Assembly (NCBI RefSeq): GCF_000280925.3 | Contig: NZ_CP012109.1 | Location: 6,654,501 to 6,718,500, forward strand | Source of the DNA: Myxococcus hansupus | GTDB taxonomy: Bacteria; Myxococcota; Myxococcia; Myxococcales; Myxococcaceae | Direction of reading: 5' to 3' | DNA length: 64,000 bases | In this document: piece by piece, positions 57,701 through 62,547 of the stretch | How the letters are laid out: each line of letters opens with the position of its first letter | Numbering within the stretch: the stretch's first letter is position 1 | The notes under the pieces: generated by a model | What the model was told of the DNA's origin: nothing | Database searches by the model: none | The model's input: only the letters and a program-made list of their open reading frames with translations | Made by a program: the position numbers and the translations under genes

Positions 57701-58169
57701 CACGCTCACGTCGGAAATCATCCGCGCGACGATGCCCGCGCAGCACCTGGAGCCCGTGCTGGCCATCTCCGAGGTGTTCGGCGTGTTCGACGCGCAGCTT
57801 CCTGACGAGCTGGCCCCACTGTCCCTCGAAGCGCAGTGGGAGCGGGTGGCCGAGCGCGCCCGCGCGACGGGGCTCGCGTCGCCGCATTTCTCCGGCAAGG
57901 ACCTGGCCCGCGTCGGCCGCGTCCTCGCCGAGGTGCTCACCCCGCAGGCCGCGGCATGGACGGTCCAGGCGCCCCGGACCGTCCGCCCGCTGCTCATCCG
58001 CAGCGCCGCGACGCTGGCCGAGTTCGGCAACGAGACGTTCGGCTGGGAGCAGCACCTGCCCCGCGAGCAGCTCGACCTGGTGACGCTGCCGGGCGCCCAC
58101 GCCACGTTGATTCGGCCCCCCGTGGTGGAGGAGCTGGCGCGGCGGCTGATTGCCCTGCTCCCGAAGTAG
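39726..58169 (+). CDS. Six-module non-ribosomal peptide synthetase (A-T / 5x C-A-T / TE)
   Basis: About 6,147 residues from the ATG at 39726; a GTG at 39690 overlapping the previous stop is the alternative start. Neither has a good ribosome site, so coupling is likely. Approximate boundaries: A1 39759-41235, T1 Ser 41376; C2 41565-42870, A2 42915-44390, T2 Ser 44526; C3 44710-46020, A3 46060-47530, T3 Ser 47676; C4 47850-49150, A4 49190-50660, T4 Ser 50805; C5 50980-52290, A5 52330-53860, T5 Ser 53991; C6 54160-55500, A6 55540-57030, T6 Ser 57216; TE 57400-58166 with GFSFGG, Ser 57618. Condensation motifs are HHIVMDG, HHILVDG (three times) and SHLVTDG. There is no starter C, epimerisation or methylation domain. 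My hand-read specificity codes are DAFWLGAVF, DMMVVGSLG, DMEVVGAVS, DMEVVGSMG, DIWEAIADT and DAESAGVIT. The first is Val-like, the fifth Dab-like, the sixth Lys-like; A2-A4 are unassigned. The probable product is a linear or cyclic hexapeptide. Confidence 0.95.
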   Translation: MTAPFLSATTLPEAFSQVVARFPDKVAIEFGDDRLTYRQLDARANQLAWRLREHGVDTDTCVALCLERSLEVVIAMLAILKAGGAYVPLDPAYPRERLVSMVADTRAKVLVTTQAHLPRLPTEGLTPLLLDEVTFSEEAPQVPASRALPDTLAYVCFTSGSTGKPKGVGTPHQGVLRTLLGVDYADFGPDETLLLLAPLSFDASTFEIWGALLHGARLVVMPPRAPSLEELGRAVRDSGVTTLWLTTGLFTQVVEHDLDVLRPLKQVLTGGDVASAPHFRRVLETLGIRVVHAYGPTESTVFATCHPMRDASQAGTSVPIGGPIGDTRLYLLDAEGRPTAKGEPGELYIGGVGLARGYLEQPGMTAERFVPDALSGIPGARLYRTGDLVRWREEGVLEFVGRLDAQVKVRGFRIELPEVETAIHLHPSVAEAAVVAHEDTPGEKRLVAYVVPATGQVIEPGVLRDALGEQLPEYMVPSVIVVLEALPLTPQSKVDRKALAALKPPIQDAALAPGQRPRGEMEELLAQLFCQVLDLEVIARDADFFTLGGHSLSASRLVARVRQTFGVNLPLAAMFASPTVMDLAVEVSKHTRADTAPPPGLVRRPEGSAAQVTPSQERMWFLHQLQPELRAYVHPEAVELRGELDVPALERSLREMLERHPVLRIPLVSQEGRPVPGERLDVPASVLHVEDLSASADVKALAWRRMEEVVSSPFSIEQGPLYRFVLFRLDARHHVLLLVIHHIVMDGATLGILFEELGVMYQAFRAQQTPALAAPEWDASDVAAWQRGPEMKAREEADLAYWKQQLAGAPSRLVLPTDKPRPAVLSDRGAVTRRERLSRELTRALDATCRRHHVTPFMALYAAFAVLLQRYSGQDAFCVGTPVSGRTDPAMEQVAGLFINTVVLRTRVDTRASFAELIEQARATALEAFTHQQAPFDRVVDALQVERHIGETPLFQVLFDMHRWEHPLSSAFSGMDAEDLHLAPAASAFDLALFVYKAGEHYDFFFRYRTDLFDDATVERMRLHFLQLLTDALHAPETRVSQLSLLTRAERQHLVRGRPASTRPFDGDTTLASRILDSAARTPDAVALVTSEGSLSFSQLTARASRLASHLAALGARPESVVGVCLERSADCVVALLAVHLSGAACLPLEPAHPAARRALILRQSGALFVLSRPSLFDDEGPGVPIVELQDASHPDAALATPTGAGPENLAYVLYTSGSTGAPKGVELTQRNIVHGLDAFDALYDTSPGDCWAATSSISFDMHMMELLFSLAHGARTVLRQVGPLGLGRDIVQHGITHMVITPSSLAAAFEEPGAPEALRQLSVVVTGGEALPDSLVQQLALTKTRLINSYGPTETTLGVTAKRCTVDAHVNLGQPMERCLLYVLDDTLQPTPIGVPGELYIGGEGLGRGYRGRSDLTAERFIPHPFSDVPGARLYRTGDKARWNPDGTLSYLGRTDFQLKVRGVRVELEEIEAALLRLPGIRQAAVVAHSSASREVTLVTYLVAAPGADVSSLRRALASSLPDAMVPSHLLLLEALPANSSGKVDRAALASLPLPQVADADSHQPPRGPVEELLALLFAQVLGLDRVSRHSDFFSLGGHSLTATRLVSRLRQSFGVELPLASFFSSPSVEALARVISSHQLARVPPLPEPARGGGQESGLPTATQERFWFLHQLQPELRAYHIPEAVELRGPLHLHALDSALRALLERHASLRSVFASEEGRPSLRLARIPSTVLQVEDVQPHSGEASDFPHARLLEESSRPFSFEHGPLYRFHLFRLDAEHHVLLLVFHHILVDGLSLDILKRELALAYNTLRQHQPLSLPPVAHTASDIASWQRTPQVQAHEDAHLDYWKQQLAGAPALLTLPTDGSRPAVLSDRGAFSQRHRLSEALSRALDAVCKQHHVTPFMALYAAFAVLLQRYSGQEELCVGTPVAGRTHPATENVVGLFINTVVLRTRVDTRASFADLLAQVRTTALDAFSHQAAPFDRVVDALRVERSLNHTPLVQVLFDLNRAEQALGSGFSELAARPILVDNRTSQFDFSLTAVEAAGGYAFYLRYNTELFEQATAERMLAHYLRLLEHSLAQPGLPVAAHSLLSTDERQQVLLDFNAARRPFDSDATLASLLLASAARTPDAVALVTSEGSLSFSQLTARASRLASHLAALGARPEAVVGVCLERSADCVVALLAVHLSGAACLPLEPAHPAARRSLILRQSGALFVLSRPSLFDGEGPGIPIVEPQDSERPGAALATPVRARPENLAYVLYTSGSTGAPKGVELTQRNLVHAFEAFDALYATAPGDCWAASSSISFDMHLEELLFSLTRGARVVLRQVGPLGLGRDIAQHGITHIVITPSSLAAAFEEAGAPEALRQLSVVVTGGEALPDSLVRQLAFTSTRIVNAYGPTETSVSIALDVCVPHRPVSLGRPMDRCPIYVLDASLQPVPVGVPGELYAGGEGLGRGYRDRSDLTAERFIPHPFSDVPGARLYRTGDKARWNPDGTLSYLGRTDFQLKVRGVRVELEEIEAALLRLPGVRQAAVVAHSSASREVTLVAYLVAGPGIDVSSLRRALASSLPDAMVPSHLLLLEALPANSSGKVDRAALSSLPLPQVADADVHQPPRGPVEELLALLFAQVLGLDKVSRHADFFSLGGHSLTATRLVSRLRQSFGVELPLASFFSSPSVEALARVISSHQLARVPPLPSPSPRPSAEPLLPSFSQERLWFLHQLQPELRAYHIPEAVELRGTLHLHALDSALRLLLERHSSLRSVFVSEEGRPSLRLALTPPLVLHVEDVPDFPWDRMRSEASRSFSLEHGPLYRFHLFRLGDEHHVLLLVFHHILVDGRSFDILLHELALAYSALSQQRTPSLPAFSLNAADIAAWQRTPEVRSHEDAHLDYWRHQLRGAPATLTLPLDRPRPRVSAHSGAICGPRRLSPALTQGLASVCIQHQVTPFMALYAAFAVLLQRYSGQEELCVGTPVSGRTHPATDDVVGLFINTVVLRTRVDIGASFADLLAQVRTTALDAFSHQAAPFERVVEALQVERSLNQTPLFQVLFDLNRAEQTLGAGFSELAARPVLVDNRTSQFDLSVSVSESAEGFELFLQYDTELFEQATAERMLAQYLRLLEHSLAQPGLPVAAHSLLSADERQQVLLDFNAARRPFDSDATLASLFLASAARTPDAVALVTSDGSLSFSQLSARASLLASHLAALGARPESVVGVCLERSADCVVALLAVHLSGAACLPLEPAHPAARRSLIIRQSGALFVLSRPSLFDGEGAGIPIVEPQDSERPGAALATPVRARPENLAYVLYTSGSTGAPKGVELTQRNLVHALDAYDAHYRPAPGDCWAASSSISFDMHLEELLFSLTRGARVVLRQVGPLGLGRDIAHHGITHIVITPTSLATAIDEPGALDSIRRLSVLVVGGEALPDSLVQQLALTKTLLVNSYGPTETTMGVTATLCSVGTPVNLGPPMERCLLYVLDDVLQPTPIGVPGELYIGGEGLGRGYRGRSDLTAERFIPHPFSDVPGARLYRTGDKARWNPDGTLSYLGRTDFQLKVRGVRVELEEIEAALLRLPGVRQAAVVAHSAASREVTLVAYLVAAPGADVPSLRRALAASLPDAMVPSHLLLLEALPANSSGKVDRAALVALPLPQVADADSHQPPRGPVEELLALLFAQVLGLDRVSRHSDFFSLGGHSLTATRLVSRLRQSFGVELPLASFFSSPSVEALARVISSHQLARVPPLPSPSPRPSAEPLLPSFSQERLWFLHQLQPELRAYHIPEAVELRGTLHLHALDSALRLLLERHASLRSVFVSEEGRPSLRLAPTPPLVLHVEDVLDFPWDRMRSEASRSFSLEHGPLYRFHLFRLGDEHHVLLLVFHHILVDGLSLDVLKRELWLAYDALRQNQRPALPPVAHSAADIASWQRTSQVRAHEEAHLDYWQRQLAGAPTLLTLPWDKPRPTVLGDRGGVSQRRHLSEELTRALDTACKRHQVTPFMALYAAFAVLLQRYSGQDELCIGTPVSGRTHPATDDVVGLFINTVVLRGRMTHGLSFTGLLAQARTTVLEAISHQAAPFERVVQALQVERGLGHSPLVQALFEMNRADDVQGEVLPGLHSQSLSLDTGTSQFELTLFATEDSGGLGFNIGYNTDLFEAATIERMLGHYLQLLEGALHSPETAVSRLSMLTAAEREAALQEARFLDVPPPTDCTHDAFAEQARRVPERVALSFPGGAWTYGDLSAWTNRAARLLVAQGVARESLVAVVGPRDEALVRAVLAVHTAGGAHLPLDVRLPPARIAQLLRESQAPFVLTTGGLAQQVEEALALVPAEARPQRLSLDGCEAERAEPLETRATPDSLAYVLFTSGSTGVPKGVMVHHEGLHNHIAGMCEGLGVREDDVIAQTAALSFDISVWQMLGAFTRGATTHLIPDDVAREPQQLAAELEASGATVVELVPSVLQALLEDTTQAPPRFARLRCMATIGEALPPAVCRSWFERYPGVPLVNAYGPAECSDTATLHLLREAPEGSSTPIGRPKRGMEVHVLDDAMLPVPPGVVGEIYIGGLGVGRGYRHRPELTAERFVPNPFSREPGARLYRTGDLGRRRAGGVLEFVTRADFQVKVRGMRIELAEIEATLAALPSVRACVVTPRERRPGDKELVAWVVTSAPEVQASELREQLGQHLPAYMVPSRVVLLPTLPLNANGKVDRKALDLRDLPVTPADEVEGEPPRGPTEVLIARLFRQALDVEQVSRDDDFFSRGGHSLSATRLVARFRQELGVRLALSAFFANPTVAGLALAISHAPPAEERAADVAPPRPEALPASIVQERLWYAFQLPEAPPYIITLGLVFEGPLRVDALEAALTAVVERNETLRTVFVQERGSLFVRVCPTAQPILSSRDVSHLPPGEAEGAAREALNRHDHLRFDVAQGPLYRFELLRMNADGTRHVLIIAVSHLVTDGLGLRAFMGELGSAYRAALTGVSPLLSPAPLQYIDVALSQRGEEARKREDDGLASWRLALANAPPVLDLPLDFPRRAPALNANMHPVRVSVPASEAEALKDVARQAGVSRFASVLALMQTWLHRMSGQGHVVVASPFSGRTLPQTEQMVGYFANVLPLCTDVSGNPSFRQLLQRTQSVVAHAAAHQDVPFKRISDALLPEGPRTAPPLAQALLMMETAGMASLEGLQVSELDVPGVIPAYDVVVSLVEDAHGALEGLVAIDSALLTPASGERMARAFEQLVSAAVRAPDAPLSRLAMLSSQQRAEVLAALDGGPQAIPPGACIHTLFEAQVRRTPRAPAVAHGATTWGYAELNARANLLARRLVEQGLRPEERVGIIMEPSAQAMAVMLGILKAGGAYVPLDATWPEARKRTVVERTGLKRLWVDEAVLAEHQGLVPNVEVPPQPEAVPEDLEPGPRAVFDAQLAYIVFTSGSTGEPKGVMVEHRSVVNHNLAIAERFGLRPGDRMLQFAPLTFDAAAEDLYPPLATGGTVVLRSGLVPAHAMTPLLEALDISIISLPPTYIEEWIRQMETMGQRLPARLRLLAPGGDVLKRETYEAWVRVGGAHAPWVNVYGPTECTITSATCDIPGAEGLGSAATFPIGRPIPQVRFYLLDEHLAPVAPGLTGNVYIGGVALSRGYLEAPAATAERFIPDPFAASPGARMYQTGDLARLQPDGRLRFLGRADHQVKIRGFRIELAEIEACLRRYARVEEAVVVAHGTAAGVQSLCAYVQGPVSEVTPQALREHVVARLPGYMVPASFIVMDALPLNANGKVDRHALPSPEAASEPAPIASATPDVETPRMETPFRSTLEMTLHRLWQEVLERPSVTVDDDFFTSGGDSILAMRLLARLEDAFGVPLPLALLFQSSVLKDSVDAIQEFLSEEATPGSIVRLASRGLPDTAVPLFLFHGGDGEVYHYRELVPQLEPHFQCYGVQAPETLAPDRPLPDFDARVAAYTRDVRAIQPQGPYRLLGFSFGGYPAMGVAAALEAQGEQVELLAVVDTLTSEIIRATMPAQHLEPVLAISEVFGVFDAQLPDELAPLSLEAQWERVAERARATGLASPHFSGKDLARVGRVLAEVLTPQAAAWTVQAPRTVRPLLIRSAATLAEFGNETFGWEQHLPREQLDLVTLPGAHATLIRPPVVEELARRLIALLPK
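42905..52300 (+). repeat. Three tandem near-identical A-T-C units inside the NRPS gene
   Basis: The same A-domain start (GTTGCCCTTGTCAC and following) occurs at 42981, 46131 and 49260, giving periods of 3,150 and 3,129 bp. Units cover A2-T2-C3, A3-T3-C4 and A4-T4-C5. Long stretches, including the T domains and T-C linkers, are almost identical at the DNA level. The sense strand is rich in C and T, with tracts of 22-27 pyrimidines (47809-47835, 47740-47762, 50938-50959). Modules 1, 5 and 6 lack this composition. Confidence 0.9.
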
Positions 58170-58177
58170 AGAGACGC

Positions 58178-58208
58178 GGGCGGGGTGCGCGGCCTAGCGC
58201 ACCCGCCC
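58178..58208. terminator. Hairpin between the convergent NRPS and LolA-like genes
   Basis: GGGCGGGGTGCGC (58178-58190) pairs with GCGCACCCGCCC (58197-58208) with one bulged G and a 6-base loop. It overlaps the stop codon of the LolA-like gene. No T-tract is present, but its position suits bidirectional termination. Confidence 0.6.
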
Positions 58209-59006
58209 TTCCAGCCATGTCTTCGTGAACATGTTGGGGCTCAGCGCGCCCAGCACGACGTCGTCGTAGCGCACCGTGAACTGCGAGCCCGTCGACTCCT
58301 CGACCTCGAGCACTTCCTTGTAGGGATAGACGACCTTCGCGGCCAAGGGGTCCTTGATGGCCTGGTAGCTGCGAATCACGTCGGAGCGCAGCACCCGCCC
58401 GGACGGCGCGTAGCCAATGCGCTTCACGATGTTGAAGTTCGGGTCCACCCAGAGCCGGAGCTGCTCGAAGGACACGAGCCGCCCGCTCTTCACGGTGAGG
58501 TGGAGCTTGCGGAAGGAGGTGCCGCTGACGACCTCCATGCCTTCGTCCTTCACGTCGTAGTTCTCCGCCAACTGCGAGCGGTCGAAGTCCTCTTCACAGG
58601 AGACGGTGTTGACGATGTTGCCTCGCTGGGTGGTGCGCTGCCACTGCCCGGTGGAGGCCTCGTACTCCCAGAGGTTGCGGCCGATGCGCAGGTACCCGCC
58701 GCCCGCGAGGTGGCGGGGCTTGGTGACGTAGATGAGCAAGTCCCGCGAGGAGTCGCGCCGGTAGACCTCCAGCTCCATCAGGTGCTCGGTGCCATCCTTG
58801 CGCAGCTCGCGCAGACGCACCGTGCCCCGGTAGTCGCTCTGGAAGGACATGCGCGCGTCGATTTGCTTCAGCACCTCCACGGCCGAGGGCTGGGGCGCCG
58901 CGGTCGGCGGGGACGCTTTCTCCGCGGCAGAGGCCACCATCGGCGCGGACAGCAGCAGGGAGAACGCGGCGGCGAACCCGTGGAGGGATGCGGAGAAGTG
59001 GCTCAC
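58194..59006 (-). CDS. LolA-like outer-membrane lipoprotein-sorting protein
   Basis: 270 residues from the GTG at 59006, which overlaps the permease stop (GTGA). A signal peptide ends near APMVASA/AEK. The rest fits the LolA-like lipoprotein-sorting family: VLKQIDARMSFQSDYRGTVR, LLIYVTKPRHLAGGGYLRIG, LWEYEASTGQWQRT and LHLTVKSGRLVSFEQLRLWV. LolA-type proteins carry lipidated cargo across the periplasm in a half-open barrel. Genes of this type often accompany LolCE/MacB-like permeases or RND pumps together with an outer-membrane barrel, matching the layout here. It probably works with the two permeases upstream and perhaps with the barrel beyond the NRPS. Confidence 0.85.
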   Translation of the reverse strand: MSHFSASLHGFAAAFSLLLSAPMVASAAEKASPPTAAPQPSAVEVLKQIDARMSFQSDYRGTVRLRELRKDGTEHLMELEVYRRDSSRDLLIYVTKPRHLAGGGYLRIGRNLWEYEASTGQWQRTTQRGNIVNTVSCEEDFDRSQLAENYDVKDEGMEVVSGTSFRKLHLTVKSGRLVSFEQLRLWVDPNFNIVKRIGYAPSGRVLRSDVIRSYQAIKDPLAAKVVYPYKEVLEVEESTGSQFTVRYDDVVLGALSPNMFTKTWLEGRVR

Positions 59007-60313
59007 AAGGACTCCATGGCGGACCGGGGTGACAACGAGGCGGCACGGAAGGCGGGCAGGACGGCCGCGACACCCGCGGCGCCCGTGACGAGCACCACCG
59101 CGAGCACGACCGCGCCGGGCCCCGCCTCCAACGGCAGCGTGGAACTGAAGAACAGATTCACCAGCGGCGCGGGCAGCGCCACATGGCCTCGGAGCAGGCC
59201 GCAGAAGGCCCATGCCAGCGAGGCGCCGCTCACCGAGCCCACGAAGCCGAGCAGCAACCCTTCCAACAGGAAGAGCCCGACGACGGAAACGCGCTGCATG
59301 CCCATGGCACGCAGGGCGCCAATCTCGCGCGTCCGCTCGCGCACGGCCACGCTCAGCGCCATGAAGAGGCCCACGACGATGACACCCAGCACCACCATCC
59401 CCAGCAGCACCGACAAGGCGGCCAGGCCGTTCGTCACGAAGGACAGGAACGCGGACTCGTCCTGCCACGTGCTGACGTCCAGCCGCTGGCCCCGCCAACC
59501 CTCGCGCAGCATGGGCCCCAGCTTGTCACCGTAGGCCTCGTTCAGCGCGGGGAGCACCTCGAAGCCCGAGGCGCGCAGGGCGTCGCGCCACGTGCCGCCC
59601 AGCGCGTCCGGGTCATCGGGCCGCGCCTCCACGGAACACACGAGCTGCAACACTCCCGCGGAGCCCGGGCGGTACCCCTCCAGCTCCCGCAGCGTGTCGT
59701 TGGAGACGAGGATGCCGGAGGAGCCGCCCAGCAGTCCGGCGTTCTCCAGGATGGCGACGACCTCCACGTCCACGGCGTTGCGCCGCAGCGAGCCCGCGGG
59801 CTGGGCGAAGAGCGTGGCGATGTCCCCACGTCCGACCTGGAGCCGCTCGGCCACCGTGGAGGAGAGGACCACCGTGCGGGCCTTCGCCAGCGCATCCAGG
59901 CTGCCTTCCTTCATGCGGAAGCCGCCGTGCGCGCCGCGCTCTCCCGCCACATCCACCGAGACGAGGTACGACTCGAAGCGGCGGCGCCCCACGCCCACGG
60001 TGGCGCGTCCGCGGCCGCGCTCGCGCAGCGCGCAGCCTTCGGGCACCAGCGGCGTCACCACCTCACGCACCCGGACCGCGTCCCCCATCACCGGGGCGAT
60101 GCTGTCGGGGTGGACCTTGAAGTAGCCGCCGACGTTGAGCTCTCCACTCAGGAAGGTGGCGATGGCTTCCCGGTGCGAGGCCGCGACGCCCGCGGTCAGC
60201 GCCACCGACAGCACCAGCACGCCGCTGGCGCCCGCGACGATGGCGAGCAGCAGCAGCGCCCGCTCCCGGTGAGCGAACATGTTGCGCAGGGCCAGCAGGA
60301 ACAGGGTGGGCAT
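59003..60313 (-). CDS. FtsX/LolCE-family ABC transporter permease (second)
   Basis: 436 residues from the ATG at 60313 (GGAGGA eight bases upstream), 4 bp behind the stop of the first permease. The topology is the MacB/LolE type: one N-terminal transmembrane segment (RALLLLAIVAGASGVLVLSV), a large periplasmic domain of about 230 residues, then three segments at the C-terminus with REIGALRAMGMQRVSVVGLF, the conserved loop that contacts the ATPase. It ends ASLSPRSAMESL, typical for FtsX-family proteins. The stop overlaps the GTG of the LolA-like gene. No ATPase is encoded in the window. Confidence 0.88.
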   Translation of the reverse strand: MPTLFLLALRNMFAHRERALLLLAIVAGASGVLVLSVALTAGVAASHREAIATFLSGELNVGGYFKVHPDSIAPVMGDAVRVREVVTPLVPEGCALRERGRGRATVGVGRRRFESYLVSVDVAGERGAHGGFRMKEGSLDALAKARTVVLSSTVAERLQVGRGDIATLFAQPAGSLRRNAVDVEVVAILENAGLLGGSSGILVSNDTLRELEGYRPGSAGVLQLVCSVEARPDDPDALGGTWRDALRASGFEVLPALNEAYGDKLGPMLREGWRGQRLDVSTWQDESAFLSFVTNGLAALSVLLGMVVLGVIVVGLFMALSVAVRERTREIGALRAMGMQRVSVVGLFLLEGLLLGFVGSVSGASLAWAFCGLLRGHVALPAPLVNLFFSSTLPLEAGPGAVVLAVVLVTGAAGVAAVLPAFRAASLSPRSAMESL

Positions 60314-60317
60314 GGCG

Positions 60318-62384
60318 TCAGTCCTCCCGCTTCCGCATGGCCTCGATGGGGAGCACCGCGCTGCCACGCCACGCGGGCACCAGCGAGGCTGCCACCACCA
60401 CCGCGCCCACCACCGCCACCACCACCAACCCGGCCGTGGCGGACAGTTGAGGCATCAGCACATTTCCACCCATGAAGACCTGGAGCGACTCGTCTCGGAC
60501 CGGGATGCCCTGGCCCACCACCAGCCGCAGCAGCGCGACGCCGAGCCCCACCCCCAGGCCCGCGCCCAGCACGCCCAAGAGCAGGCCCTCGCACAGCAGC
60601 ACCGTGAACACCTCCCGGCGCTGCATGCCCACCGCTCGCAGCGTCCCCACCTCGCCCACCCGCTCCCGCGCCAGCAGCAGCAGCGTGCTCCCGGAGACCA
60701 TCACCACGAACAGCGACATCAGCGCGGCCAGCGCCAGCAGCACCACCTGGGTGATGCCCACCACGCCCGCGAGCAGGCCTCCCGCCTCGGACCAGTCCAC
60801 CGTCGCCAGCGGTGCGCCGGTCTCCTTCGCCAGCGCGTCGATGCGCTCCGCGACGGCGTCCGCGTCCGCGCCCGTCTCGAGCACCAGCGCCGCCTGAAGG
60901 ATGCCGCCGCCTCGCAGCGTTTCGGGGGTGAAGTGCTCGGGAAAGGCCTCGTGCCGAGCGAAGACCGGAGGCGCCGCCCCCGAGCCCTCCTGAGCGCCAG
61001 CCTCTGGCACCTCGATGATGGCCGCGGGCTGCAGCGCGAGGTCCGTGGGCGCCATGGGCTGGGCCAGGCCGAGCGCCTCGACATCCTTCCGGACCTCATC
61101 GTCCTCCGCCTGCGTCCTCCGGTTGGCGAGGAAGCGCGCGGTGACCAGGTCCAGGAGCCCGAGCGAATTCACGCGGCTGAGGTCCCCGCCCAGGCCCTTG
61201 AAGCGGAACGTCCCCCACACCCGCACCGGCACGCCCGTGACACCCAGCGAGCCATTGGGGCTCATCAGGACCAACGTGTCCCCGGGCCGCACGCGGTACA
61301 GCGGCAGGTGCGGCGCCAGCACCTCCTGGAACTGCTGGTAGCGCGCATCGAAGTTGGCGTCGTCCAGCGTGAGGAACTCGCGCAGCAGCGGCTCCACCTC
61401 GCCCGGATGGCCCAGCAGCGTGCCCAGGGCCTGGGCCACGGCCTGGGAGCGCTCCGCGTCCAGACGCGCCAGCAGGTCCGGCAGCTCGACGAGGCAGCGC
61501 TCCGCCACGGTGCGCAGGGATTCGTCCTGCGCGAAGGTGGCCCCGCGCGAGCGCTCGCGATGCAGCGTGTCCAGCAGCGCCGCCACGGGGAGCTTGAAGT
61601 GCTGCTCGTAGAGGCCCTGCCCCAACATCAAGCCCCGCTGACCTGGCGGCGGCAGGCTGCCACTGACGAGCTCGAAGCGGGGAAAAGCGCGGGGAAACAG
61701 CGCCAGGTCCGAGGCCAGGAACTCCACGTCGATGGAGGCCCCCTCGCCCACCTGCCTCGCCACGCGGTTCTCCAGGTACTCCAGCGTCTCCAGCGGCTCG
61801 GTCCGGAAGCGCTCCCAGAACGCCGGCTCCGCCACCGCCTCCAACGCCTGCCGGTCCTCCCGCGCCTCTTCCTCTTTCAGGAACGCGAAGGCCTCCGCCC
61901 GCCGGCCGTCATCACGCACCACGTCACGCAAGGTGCGCTCCAGGTCCGCGCCCAACACCGCCAGCCGGGCCTCGCGCGCCGCGGTGGCGGGCTCGCGCGC
62001 CACCGCGCGAATGGAAGACAGCTTCTCGTCCAGGTAGTTGCCGCGAAACACCCAGGCCCCGCCCACCTCGAGCGGCACCACCTCGCGCACGCCGTCCACG
62101 GCGCGCACCCGGGCCTCCACCTGGGCGAAGTCGGGAATGGGCTGGAGCTCGGGTGCTCCCCCGGAGTCCTGCACCACCACCGGTGTCCCCGTGGAGGTGG
62201 CGTTGTAGAGCTGGAGGTCGCCCGTTCCACTCTCGATGAGACTGCGACGCGTCCCGTCAGAGATGCCGCCCACCAGCGCGACGCCCAGTGTGAGCAGGAG
62301 CGCACTGCCCGCGGCCAGCAGCCCCACCACCCAACTCCGCGGCCGGGCCAGCACACCGTGGAAGGCGAAAGACACCAGCGCCAC
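60318..62384 (-). CDS. FtsX/LolCE-family ABC transporter permease (first, enlarged)
   Basis: 688 residues from the GTG at 62384, chosen because GAGGAG lies six bases upstream and a transmembrane start follows (SWVVGLLAAGSALLLTLGVA). The periplasmic domain is about 480 residues, roughly double that of the partner, with a long helical insert (EEEAREDRQALEAVAEPAF). The C-terminal segments include GEVGTLRAVGMQRREVFTVL, the ATPase-contact loop, and it ends VLPIEAMRKRED. It should form a heterodimer with the second permease and an ATPase encoded elsewhere, extracting a lipidated or hydrophobic cargo from the inner membrane and handing it to the LolA-like protein. Confidence 0.87.
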   Translation of the reverse strand: MALVSFAFHGVLARPRSWVVGLLAAGSALLLTLGVALVGGISDGTRRSLIESGTGDLQLYNATSTGTPVVVQDSGGAPELQPIPDFAQVEARVRAVDGVREVVPLEVGGAWVFRGNYLDEKLSSIRAVAREPATAAREARLAVLGADLERTLRDVVRDDGRRAEAFAFLKEEEAREDRQALEAVAEPAFWERFRTEPLETLEYLENRVARQVGEGASIDVEFLASDLALFPRAFPRFELVSGSLPPPGQRGLMLGQGLYEQHFKLPVAALLDTLHRERSRGATFAQDESLRTVAERCLVELPDLLARLDAERSQAVAQALGTLLGHPGEVEPLLREFLTLDDANFDARYQQFQEVLAPHLPLYRVRPGDTLVLMSPNGSLGVTGVPVRVWGTFRFKGLGGDLSRVNSLGLLDLVTARFLANRRTQAEDDEVRKDVEALGLAQPMAPTDLALQPAAIIEVPEAGAQEGSGAAPPVFARHEAFPEHFTPETLRGGGILQAALVLETGADADAVAERIDALAKETGAPLATVDWSEAGGLLAGVVGITQVVLLALAALMSLFVVMVSGSTLLLLARERVGEVGTLRAVGMQRREVFTVLLCEGLLLGVLGAGLGVGLGVALLRLVVGQGIPVRDESLQVFMGGNVLMPQLSATAGLVVVAVVGAVVVAASLVPAWRGSAVLPIEAMRKRED

Positions 62385-62547
62385 CGACGACTCCTCGTGA
62401 TGCGGGCGCCCCACAGGCCGTGGACCCGGTGCCCGCAGGCACAATCAACCGGACAGCAGGGAGCAGGACGATAAAGAACCCTTCCAGGTGAGGCAAGCCG
62501 CCCCACCCCGTTGCGCCCACGGACGCGAAGGGTTGAAGCTGCCGTGC

